A stretch of 64,000 bases of DNA from contig NZ_BATQ01000179.1 in assembly GCF_000739635.1 (NCBI RefSeq), forward strand, positions 1 to 64,000, in the 5' to 3' direction. The stretch comes from Verrucomicrobium sp. BvORR034 (GTDB lineage Bacteria; Verrucomicrobiota; Verrucomicrobiia; Verrucomicrobiales; Verrucomicrobiaceae). A model generated the notes under the pieces. It saw nothing but the letters and a program-made list of their open reading frames with translations, ran no database searches and was not told the origin of the DNA. Made by a program: the position numbers and the translations under genes. Every line of letters starts with the position of its first letter. Position 1 is the first letter of the stretch. Of the stretch, positions 30,301-36,962 are shown in pieces.

Positions 30301-33018
30301 CAGCTGGTGAGCTACGACAAGGACACCTGGTACCACATCGAGTTCCGCAACATCAACTGGGACACCCAGAGCTTCGACTACTACGTGAATGGTGCGGTAG
30401 TGCAGGCGGGGGTCCCCTTCCGCAACCCCCGGGTCGACCAGTGCATCGCCGCATTTTCCTACAACTACAGCGGCAACGTGAACTCGTGGTTGGACGGAGT
30501 GGAGTTTTCCAATGACGCGCTGGACTGGATGACACTCTCTCAAAACTCGGGCACCATTGCTCCGGGAGGTTCCGCCACCGTCACCGTCACGTACAATGCC
30601 TCCCGGCTCACCGCCGGGACCTATGAGGGACTGCTGGCGCTCACCACCAATGATCCCACCAGCAGTGCTTCCACCCTGCCAGTAACCCTGCAAGTCACGC
30701 CCACCACAAACACTGTGCCGGTGGCGGGCCCCAGCACTTTGTCAACGAGCGAGGATTCGCTCACGGTATTCAATCTGAGTGGATCTGATGCCGACAACGA
30801 CACGCTGCAGTATTACATCACGCAGCTCCCCACCAAAGGGAGGCTTTTCCAGACCTCCGACGGATTTGAACCGACGGTCCCCATCACCACGGCCCCCACC
30901 CTCGTGAGCAGCCCCAGTCACCAGCTCATCTATCTGCCGGAGACCAACGAGAACGGGACGCCGTACACTAGCTTCAACTTCACGGTACGCGACAAACGGA
31001 GCGAATCGGCTCCGGCCACAGTCACCATCAATGTCTCCGCGGTCGCCGATGCTCCGGTGCTGGAGGCGGATGTCTTCGCGGCCATGCCCGGGCAGCCGCT
31101 TTCGTCTTTGAATGTGCTGGGCAATGACTACAGCCCGGACAACCTGCCGCTCACGGTGCAGTCCTTCACCCAGCCTTCGTTGGGCACCGTGACGGCCAAT
31201 CCGGACGGGACGCTCGCCTTTCAGCCCGGTGGCGGATTCCTCTCCGGCTCCACCAGCTTCACGTACACCGTGACAGATGGCGCACGCACCTCGACCGCCA
31301 CCGTGACGGTACACCTAGGCGACCTGCGCGGCGGCACCTGGCCTGCCCTTGGAGGAAACAACCACCGTTCCGGCCTCTTTCCCGCGGTGCTGAACGGCTC
31401 GCTGCAATTGCGCTGGACGCAGCCGCTGCAAGGCGTGCCCACCACGCCGGTCGTCGCCAACAACCGCGTTTATGTCACCGGACATCGGGCGGATGGTTCC
31501 GACGAGATCAAGGCATTGCATCTGGATACCGGGCTCCCAACCTGGACCCGCAACGAAACCATCTCTGGAGGGATCAACCCTCCGCTTCTCTATGGTTCGA
31601 GCCTCTACTATGTGCTTAGCGACCCCGGCTACACCTCCAGCATCACGGCGCTGGATGCCGCCACAGGCACAGGCCAATGGTGGGGCACCTTCGATCCCAC
31701 GGTCAGCGAGCTGGGCAAATCCCTGCTGGGATCCCATGGCTTGATCCACATGCCGGGTGGTTCGGGCCCCAAGATCTACGGAGTGTATCCCTTTGCTCCC
31801 TCGGCCGCCTACATCACCACCCTGCCGGGTGCCCAGACGGGCACGCCGACTGAGGGTGCCGATCTTATCCTCACCGCTACCGGTGGAGCGATCCACGCTC
31901 TGGATGCCAACTATGGTGCCCACCGCTGGACCTTCCGCCCCAATCCCGCCCTGCTCACCACCAACTCCACGGTGGTCTGGGAGGCCGGCGATGCCGTGGT
32001 GAATCTGGAAGGGACGCTGTACTGTGTTGCCACCCATCAGGCTCCCTTCACGCGCTGGAGCAGCACGAGCAGCAAGCACCTTTTCACCCCCGCCGTGCGG
32101 CAGGGCGTGGTGTATGCCGCCTATGAGGACGGCACTCCAGGTGTGCACGTGTTTGACCGGCGCACGGGGGCGCTGGCACGCACCATTCCGTTGCCCGTGA
32201 CGCCAACCAGCCAGCCTCTGTTTACACAAGACCGAGTGATTGTCAGCACCGCCAGCACCACCCACGTCGTCAGCCTGACGGATGGCACGGTGCAGCAGAC
32301 CCTGCCCAAGGGAGGCCTGCTGGTTCCCGCCGACAACAACCTCATCATTGTCGATACCGCGAACCCTGGAGTGACGGCTTACGGATCTCCGCCGGTGATC
32401 ACGTTGAGTCCCGCCACGGCCTCGTCCGCCAACACCATTCCCTGGAAAATCGGCACCACGGTACCAGAGGGGTTCATTCACTTCACCCTGGACGGTTCCA
32501 CGCCCACTTCGCAGAGCCCGACCCTCGCCAATCTGGGGGCATTCAGCTCTCTGCGCACCACCACAGTGAAAGCCGTGGGCATTCATGCAGGTCTGACTGG
32601 ACCAGTCGCCACGGCCACCTTCACGGTAGGTGACAGCAACAGCAACCAGCTGCCGGACTGGTGGGAGCAGAAGTACGGCGGCCTGCGGGCCAATCCCGTG
32701 AGTGTGCTGGACCCTGCGGCGGATGACGACGGCGATTCCAGAAACAATCTCGCCGAGTTTCTCGCTGGCACAGACCCCAATCAATCTGACAGCGTGGTCA
32801 CACCGATGCAGGCGAGCACAGACGGCAGCATCACGATCTCCTGGCCAAGCGAGCAGGGCCGATTCTATTCCGTGCAGACGAGCCTGGATCTGAAGACCTG
32901 GGATCCCGTGAGTACGGCCACCCTGCATGCGGGCTCCGGTGCCGTCATGTCCTGGAAAGACACCGCTGCAGGCAGTGGGCCGAGGAAGTTCTATCGCGTG
33001 GTGATTATTACGCCGTAA
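27325..33018 (+). CDS. Giant subtilase (S8) with adhesin modules and PQQ-like propeller
   Basis: 1897 residues. A hydrophobic N-terminus (8-30) leads to a prodomain, then the peptidase S8 domain with all three catalytic residues: Asp291 (VIDTGMD), His346 (HGHGSHTAG) and Ser506 (SGTSMATPH). After it come a carboxypeptidase-regulatory-like beta-sandwich (about 695-770), a MAM/lectin-like jelly roll (about 880-1062), Ig/cadherin-like repeats (about 1130-1330), a PQQ-like beta-propeller (about 1336-1690), a chitobiase-like segment containing FTLDGSTPTS (about 1690-1770), one LPDWWEQKYGG calcium-loop segment and a C-terminal beta domain. A secreted or surface-bound protease is likely. The non-catalytic part may bind substrate or partners. 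It is the last gene of the plus-strand run and starts 77 bp after its neighbour. Confidence 0.88.
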   Translation: MSTRTFRIFPFLAGGILVLAGLAITTAWLMRDAYSDRSGDSDASREGSSTASPTAQKPWDLSRSTAGGKPEAALSGSASFPAPAAPASPVQAGAPNSPRRGVPAEIANGKVVATDNSEVSPEGVQRRVTLHETNFKYPHLRMEEQVHRLANGGEVLVKRHVMVADHLMVTLKPRVTEPEFQAWLSQHQLTIRERIPNAPLYLVATKDPSLETYDAALLALAEAGSPIAYADPDYIVQNQAQAPVPNDPSFNQQWALSNTGQTGGLAGADINALTAWAVTEGSSNVIVAVIDTGMDMDHPDLEPNLWTNAGEIAGNGLDDDNNGYVDDIHGYDFVSNDANPEDDHGHGSHTAGTLGAVGRNGTGVVGVSHHVKIMPLKFLNSAGSGADSDAIKAIYYATAKGVLLSSNSWGGGDYVQAMEDAINHAGTNGVGFVAASGNDGLDNDVIPNYPSNYVAANLIAVAATDANDQLAWFSNYGASKVHLAAPGDSILSTYRDGGYAHSSGTSMATPHVSGAAALLKAANPAMSFAQIKAALLAKTDPVANLNGKVSTGGRLDVGNAIDLATSAYPVLVKTTVVDGGAPGTTGNADGIISPGETAALTLEVQNLGGLSTGPLQATVTMNTADPKVTLGHTTQTFGVVPAAARQANTGTSLTITVAADHTTPASLPLSLAFTDGAGVNRIEEATLEIYTVSQISGRVTNVSDGSGLVGATVHLNGTITRTATTTADGSYSASVVDGSYAVHASAAGFVSSSPQTVVVPPSAENVNMILGYSALQITPSTLGATVEEDDATTQTITLQNNGNVPLTWKLVETPQPDNVATGKLLANQLAGLKPVHPAAFLPTGSSVQAVEEGPGPGRLLPARPGLNALDNNTATYPYLPFADGFEDGTYNKWFESWTDAHREVVSNTAGEGTKSFRFNMAGTEDHFSGVHQEFQWAQQPGHVSFWVRTAARDLATAYMVLCDVNNGYLVDFIWFFAHPNGRFYLNADVGGNQLVSYDKDTWYHIEFRNINWDTQSFDYYVNGAVVQAGVPFRNPRVDQCIAAFSYNYSGNVNSWLDGVEFSNDALDWMTLSQNSGTIAPGGSATVTVTYNASRLTAGTYEGLLALTTNDPTSSASTLPVTLQVTPTTNTVPVAGPSTLSTSEDSLTVFNLSGSDADNDTLQYYITQLPTKGRLFQTSDGFEPTVPITTAPTLVSSPSHQLIYLPETNENGTPYTSFNFTVRDKRSESAPATVTINVSAVADAPVLEADVFAAMPGQPLSSLNVLGNDYSPDNLPLTVQSFTQPSLGTVTANPDGTLAFQPGGGFLSGSTSFTYTVTDGARTSTATVTVHLGDLRGGTWPALGGNNHRSGLFPAVLNGSLQLRWTQPLQGVPTTPVVANNRVYVTGHRADGSDEIKALHLDTGLPTWTRNETISGGINPPLLYGSSLYYVLSDPGYTSSITALDAATGTGQWWGTFDPTVSELGKSLLGSHGLIHMPGGSGPKIYGVYPFAPSAAYITTLPGAQTGTPTEGADLILTATGGAIHALDANYGAHRWTFRPNPALLTTNSTVVWEAGDAVVNLEGTLYCVATHQAPFTRWSSTSSKHLFTPAVRQGVVYAAYEDGTPGVHVFDRRTGALARTIPLPVTPTSQPLFTQDRVIVSTASTTHVVSLTDGTVQQTLPKGGLLVPADNNLIIVDTANPGVTAYGSPPVITLSPATASSANTIPWKIGTTVPEGFIHFTLDGSTPTSQSPTLANLGAFSSLRTTTVKAVGIHAGLTGPVATATFTVGDSNSNQLPDWWEQKYGGLRANPVSVLDPAADDDGDSRNNLAEFLAGTDPNQSDSVVTPMQASTDGSITISWPSEQGRFYSVQTSLDLKTWDPVSTATLHAGSGAVMSWKDTAAGSGPRKFYRVVIITP

Positions 33019-33112
33019 GGGAGGCGGCAGGAGGGAGACGTTTCGTTTCAGCCTGCCTCAGCTTGCAACGGCCCCCGCTTTTCCCTGCTGCCGAATCACG
33101 CCCGAAGCCGAT

Positions 33113-33651
33113 GTAGTTGTCGACGTGAGGAGGCACAAATTTCCCCGTATGTGGCGACGTGGCAGGAAAAGGATTCAAGGGGCCAAGGTGTGCGCTTGGG
33201 CGGGTGGGAGCGGAGCGTTGGGCAGGCGGGCGTCTGGAGCGTGAGTCACCCCGCAGACGCTTCAGTCAGTGCCTGCCAAGGAACCTGAGGAACGCATGGT
33301 CTGACAGCCCTCAAATGGTCTGTGCCCGGGCAGCTTGGGGAGCGCACGCATCCTGCGTGCTGTTCGCGGCATCTTGCCGCGAACATCAGTCAACGCACGA
33401 CATCGTATCCGCCTGACGTGGAGGTGTTGATGGCGGAGGGGAGAAAGCGGATGCTGTCGGCCTTCCCACCTGATCAACATCTCCGGAGGTACCCAGGGTT
33501 GACTCGCTTAAGGCTCGTCCAACCGCTGGGCTGTGCTAGAAATCCCCTTCGGGGATTAACTTCGAACTGAGATTGACCTGCCAGAGCTGGTTCCTTGGCA
33601 GCCACCCCAAAATGCGCGCGGTTGGTCGGTTCTCCTCACGTCGTCAACTAC
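33113..33651. repeat. Dispersed element, copy 1, with terminal inverted repeats
   Basis: The ends are GTAGTTGTCGACGTGAGGAG (33113-33132) and its reverse complement with one mismatch (33632-33651). Positions from about 33425 to 33650 are nearly identical to about 50474-50703, including a UUCG-capped hairpin AATCCCC-TTC-GGGGATT at 33541-33557. The segment 33132-33273, bounded by GGCAC and GTGCC, matches 50301-50443 only after inversion. About 110 bp near 33285-33410 are absent from the other copy and hold two tandem hairpins. There is no transposase and no convincing open frame. The rest of the gap 33019-33862 holds little beyond another short repeat at 33771-33815. Confidence 0.8.
33344..33384. 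repeat. Tandem hairpin pair inside element copy 1
   Basis: Two perfect stem-loops lie side by side: GCACGCA-TCC-TGCGTGC (33344-33360) and GTTCGCGGCA-TCT-TGCCGCGAAC (33362-33384). The pair has the same geometry as the hairpins at 55732-55776, although the stems differ in sequence. Confidence 0.7.
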
Positions 33652-33770
33652 GACCAGGTTGCTCTAACTCTGGCAGAAGGTGCTGATACAGGGCCTATGT
33701 GGCCAGAGGCAAGCTGATGGCAGGGGGCTGGCGAAGGTTGAAGGGAGAGTTGGAGCGCAATCGGCAGGCA

Positions 33771-33815
33771 AAAGCGGCGTCGAGCCGCGACGATCTCCGA
33801 GACGCTTCGCGCAGC
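33771..33815. repeat. Short dispersed repeat (GACGCTTCGCG type)
   Basis: AAAGCGGCGTCGAGCC, a short spacer and GAGACGCTTCGCG recur with small changes at 55890-55933 (AAAGCGGTGTCGAGCC, then AAGACGCTTCGCG). It lies in non-coding DNA in both places. Confidence 0.6.
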
Positions 33816-33862
33816 GGACGGCGCTGGAGTTTGCAGGGTTTCACCCGTCTGTGCACATTCTT

Positions 33863-34360
33863 CTATTGAAGCCCTGCCAGCGCTTGCTCCAAACGCGCAA
33901 GTCTTGCGCCTCTAGCAATAGATTCACCTCCGCCCGTCGCGGCCCGGACACACCAACGCGCCCGAAACACGGCCTCAGCAAGGAGGAAGCTACGAAGAGC
34001 TGGATCCTGTACCGTCCCTGCCGCATGCTCCAAGACCAAGGATCCAAAGTCCGCATCGTCCACATACGGCAGGCATCCCGCGCAGTCGTGAAACTCCGCC
34101 GCCAATTCCCGATGTTGATCGCGAGAGGTGCAATCAAACATGTCGGCCAGAGTTTCCAGATGATGCGCAATGACCCCGTACTCGCTTTCGGGCTGCCTGC
34201 GAAGCGATGCCAAGCGCTGTCGTGCGACCAATAGTTCTTGGCTAAGCGAGTTCAAAATGTAAGAGGCAGTGTTCGCTGATTCAGTTGGGCCGCGCTTGAT
34301 CTTGGGGCCACCGGTGATGAAAGTAGCCCACCAGTTCATCAGCCAGGTTGTAGAGTTCAA
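33863..34360 (-). CDS. Hypothetical protein, start uncertain
   Basis: Up to 165 residues; a TTG near residue 36 (followed by NSLSQELLVARQR) may be the true start, because the ATG at 34360 overlaps the neighbouring frame by 80 bp. The central part is helical and charged (SEYGVIAHHLETLADMFDC, RELAAEFHDCAGCLPYVDDADFGSLVLEHAAG). No family is recognised. It is the last member of a small minus-strand group whose next gene upstream is probably disrupted, and it lies next to a repeat-rich stretch, so it may itself be decaying. Confidence 0.4.
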   Translation of the reverse strand: MNSTTWLMNWWATFITGGPKIKRGPTESANTASYILNSLSQELLVARQRLASLRRQPESEYGVIAHHLETLADMFDCTSRDQHRELAAEFHDCAGCLPYVDDADFGSLVLEHAAGTVQDPALRSFLLAEAVFRARWCVRAATGGGESIARGARLARLEQALAGLQ

Positions 34361-34649
34361 CCCGATGCAAAAAACTTGCAGCGGTTAACTTCTGTGAAAA
34401 GTCCCCAATCAACTCCACAGCCCGTTCCAAGGTTGCCTCCACGTCACCAGAAAAGACAAATTCGCGAGACTGTCCCGAGTCCATGCGAATGTCGATCTCG
34501 TCGGGCCCGGTTGTCTGCAAATCGAGCGTTCAGTTGCATCCCGACTTCTTGACGTGGATCGGCCAGGAACATGTTGAAAGAGCCTGGGCGAGAGGTTCGA
34601 TGCCCGCCCCGGAGATGACTTCCCCATAGAATAGAAACTCCTGCTTCAT
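34281..34649 (-). pseudogene. Small gene interrupted by an in-frame TGA
   Basis: Translation from the ATG at 34649 gives MKQEFLFYGEVISGAG to SGCN, a TGA at 34530-34532, then continues in the same frame as TLDLQTTGPDEIDIRMDSG down to WPQDQARPN. The part after the stop has the composition of real coding sequence (SGDVEATLERAVELIGDFSQKLTAASFLHR) and lacks a good start of its own apart from TTG at 34520. I infer one gene of about 122 codons broken by a nonsense change; two separate very short genes are the alternative. It follows the lipoprotein gene by 10 bp. No function is recognised. Confidence 0.45.
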
Positions 34650-34659
34650 CTCAGTCTGG

Positions 34660-35019
34660 TCAGGATTGCGGCGGCTTACCGTCTGCACCGCCGATGCCTC
34701 GGGGCAGGTCACCGGCTGCCTCGATAGCTTGATGGATGTTGGAGACCCGCTGCCCGCCGGGATAAACAAAGTACCCAGAATCCTGGATTTCCACATTGTC
34801 GGCAACCAACCCGCTGGATGTCTCGATCAGTTTTGCGGTGGAGATGTACACCCATGACGAGTCCGGACGCTGGTACGTGTACACAGCCACCTTTTTGCGC
34901 AGTTGAGCATCGGCGGTTTCGCTCCATTTCTTGGCACCAACAGGATCGATGTTCTCCTTTTTGGAGCAGGAGCCAAAGAGGGCAATGCCAAAAAGGAGGA
35001 TGGGAAGGGGAATTTTCAT
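34660..35019 (-). CDS. Small lipoprotein, hypothetical
   Basis: 119 residues. The N-terminus MKIPLPILLFGIALFGSC followed by SKKEN is a lipoprotein signal peptide with the acceptor Cys at 18. The rest has alternating strands (KKVAVYTYQRPDSSWVYISTAKLIETSSGLVADNVEIQDSGYFVYPGG) and an Asn/Ile-rich C-terminal helix. No family is recognised. It heads a short minus-strand group with the disrupted gene at 34649 and the hypothetical gene ending at 33863. Confidence 0.6.
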   Translation of the reverse strand: MKIPLPILLFGIALFGSCSKKENIDPVGAKKWSETADAQLRKKVAVYTYQRPDSSWVYISTAKLIETSSGLVADNVEIQDSGYFVYPGGQRVSNIHQAIEAAGDLPRGIGGADGKPPQS

Positions 35020-35156
35020 GCAGCCCGTGAACGGGCGCTACCATCGTGCAGAAGAGGACCCGGTTTGTCAATGCGCCAGGCGAATGGGCAGCGCGGTGGA
35101 TTGATGGCCATCCAGAATAGAATGTCACCAGGAGATCAGTATGGTCTCCAACAAAA

Positions 35157-35180
35157 CGGCCGCCTGGGGGCAGGCGGCCG
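35157..35180 (-). terminator. Bidirectional intrinsic terminator
   Basis: Perfect 10-bp stem CGGCCGCCTG / CAGGCGGCCG with a GGGG loop. On the minus strand it is followed directly by TTTTGTT, and it lies 44 bp past the stop of the gene at 35224-35580. On the plus strand a six-T run follows after a GC-rich spacer. Confidence 0.75.
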
Positions 35181-35223
35181 TCGGGGGCTTTTTTGTGATG
35201 CGAAGTCACCAACAACGAACAAA

Positions 35224-35580
35224 TCAATCGTCGTCAACTTCCACGCGGTTGACGTAGCGGACGTCTCCTTCAGTGTCGAAGGCGATGCGCACGGGCACCC
35301 CCACTTTGATCCGGGCTTTCACCTGGTCTTCCGTGAGAGTCTTGCCGGACTTGGTCACGTAGGTGACGGTCTTGGCATACTTGTAAGCCACCGGGCCGCT
35401 GGTTTCCTTCACGATGAAGGTGGTTCCAGGAGTGTACTCGTGAAGAGTCCCGCTGGAAGTCGTCACCGAGGTGGTGGTGCCACCGGCCGTGGTCGTGGTG
35501 GTGGTGCTGGTGGACTGCGCCGTGGCGACGCCAGCCCCCAGGAGCAACGCGCAAGTCGCGTATGTGAACAGATTTTTCAT
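35224..35580 (-). CDS. Small secreted Thr-rich protein, hypothetical
   Basis: 118 residues from the ATG at 35580, which begins a signal peptide (MKNLFTYATCALLLGAGVATA); upstream in-frame starts lack one. A Ser/Thr run (STSTTTTTTAGGTTTSVTTSSG) is followed by a small beta-rich domain: TFIVKETSGPVAYKYAKT, VTYVTKSGKTLTEDQVKARIK and VPVRIAFDTEGDVRYVNRVEVDDD, with an acidic C-terminus. I have no family assignment, but the domain looks complete and the gene has its own terminator. A periplasmic or surface location is expected from the signal peptide. Confidence 0.7.
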   Translation of the reverse strand: MKNLFTYATCALLLGAGVATAQSTSTTTTTTAGGTTTSVTTSSGTLHEYTPGTTFIVKETSGPVAYKYAKTVTYVTKSGKTLTEDQVKARIKVGVPVRIAFDTEGDVRYVNRVEVDDD

Positions 35581-35842
35581 GGTATGGATTGGTTCCGTTT
35601 TGTACTGGCGGGGCACTGGTAGTACCGCGCTTTCAATGTGAGGTTCGCGCAGTCCCCGCATGCTGGTTGGACCCAAGGGGTATCTGCTTCACAACGCTAT
35701 CAGGCACATAGGCCTTGATTCCGCTGAAATACCCCCATCCGATACCGGATCACGTTGAAACTCAACGCTTCCCACGCATGCTGGTCCAGTTCTCATGCCG
35801 CACCCTTAACCGGGCATCAGGCGTTTTTTGATGCACCGAGCC

Positions 35843-36230
35843 TCACCACTTCGCCCCCGCTGCGCACACCGCGCTGACGACGACGGTAAAGACGGGGTTG
35901 CCGACCACCTGGCCGTCGTTGGAAAAGAGCGGGAGCCGTGTGGTGAAGTGCCCGCTCTTGCGCTGGGTGGACGCCGGAGCAGGGTGCACGTCAACATCCA
36001 GCCTCCCCACGATGTCCTCCTCTGCCTGAATACCCAGCCGCTGGCGGGTGGCATTGCTCGCGGCGACGAACCGGCCCTCCTTGTCTTTGATGAAGAACTC
36101 CAGGTCCGGCAGAGCCTCCAGCAGCCCCTTAAACTGCATGCCCTGCAGGCTCTGGAAGAAATCTTCCTGAAACCGCTGGTGAGCGGGAAGTGAAGTCTGG
36201 CGGCCGTTCGTGAGATGGTGCGGACAGATG
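35843..36230 (-). pseudogene. Remnant of a PAS-domain regulator
   Basis: This frame encodes EDFFQSLQGMQFKGLLEALPDLEFFIKDKEGRFVAASNATRQRLGI, a clear PAS-domain start, then jumps from IVGRLDVDVHPAPAS to HFTTRLPLFSNDGQVVGNPVFTVV, which looks like the end of a PAS domain with its middle deleted. There is no DNA-binding or kinase domain after it. PAS domains of this kind commonly sit at the N-terminus of AraC-type regulators in this phylum. The beginning overlaps the 3' end of the gene at 36231, and no proper start is visible. A degraded gene is the best reading. Confidence 0.5.
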
Positions 36231-36962
36231 TCACGGAGGAGACGACAGGCGGGCCTGCTTGAGGCGCTTCCGCCATTGATCCGCCAAGCTGGCAATCTTG
36301 GCAGGCGGATTCAATTGGGAGGAGGGTGCGGGGCTGAACTGATAGGTCGTGAGCCCCTCACCCACCTGGAGGGAAACCGGCAGGCGGGTCTTGTAATCCA
36401 CGACGGCCAAGGCCTCGTGTGTCTCGCCCTCCTGGCCCTTCAACGTATCCTTGAAGACCATGCACTCCACTCCGCCGATGCTCTGCACGCCGGTAAAATT
36501 CTTTCCTGAAATCCATTCAAAGCCGTGGAAGTCACTTTTGGAGAAATCCATGTAGTAGTCATCGCGTTCCGCGGGTGTGGAAATCACGGGCAGCTGGGCA
36601 TTGGGGAGGGTGGTGACCTGCACATCCTGGAGGCACCACTTGTCCACGGCGAAGCGGGATCCAGTGGTCCACTGCACGTGGTAGAGGGTGCGGTTCTTGA
36701 CGATGATCTTCTGATAGTCGGACCCGTCCGGTTCCGGTGCCTTGGCGGTGGCCGGAGCGGCGGCCGCGCCATTCGCCGCCGGCTTGGGCAGAGGCTGCGC
36801 CTTGTAGGTGACCTGCCATTGAGCCATGTCCGGGGCGCGCGTGGCGCACAATGGTCCCGAGGGCAGGGCCTGCTCCACACGCGACTGCGCAGTGGCGCAC
36901 GGTGTCCACAAGACAGCGGCGGCAAGCACCAAACCAGTCAGCAAATGATGGAGAATCTTCAT
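36231..36962 (-). CDS. Secreted hypothetical protein attached to the Verru_Chthon cassette
   Basis: 243 residues with a signal peptide (MKILHHLLTGLVLAAAVLWTPCATA). The start overlaps the stop of cassette gene A as ATGA, so it is translationally coupled to it. An Ala/Pro linker (about 60-80) separates two parts. The C-terminal part has strands such as KIIVKNRTLYHVQWTTGSRFAVDKWCLQDVQVTTLP, GGVECMVFKDTLKGQEGETHEALAVVDYKTRLPVSLQVGEGLTTYQF, resembling small secreted proteins that test salt or lipid carriage, but I cannot name a family. Its place suggests an accessory or cargo of the pseudopilin system. Confidence 0.65.
   Translation of the reverse strand: MKILHHLLTGLVLAAAVLWTPCATAQSRVEQALPSGPLCATRAPDMAQWQVTYKAQPLPKPAANGAAAAPATAKAPEPDGSDYQKIIVKNRTLYHVQWTTGSRFAVDKWCLQDVQVTTLPNAQLPVISTPAERDDYYMDFSKSDFHGFEWISGKNFTGVQSIGGVECMVFKDTLKGQEGETHEALAVVDYKTRLPVSLQVGEGLTTYQFSPAPSSQLNPPAKIASLADQWRKRLKQARLSSPP

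Noticed and set aside
28546..30693. A 715-codon open frame on the minus strand inside the subtilase gene
   Set aside because: It is antisense to a gene with an intact catalytic triad; its product has no domain, is rich in Gly, Val, His and Arg, and arises from the high GC content at third codon positions.
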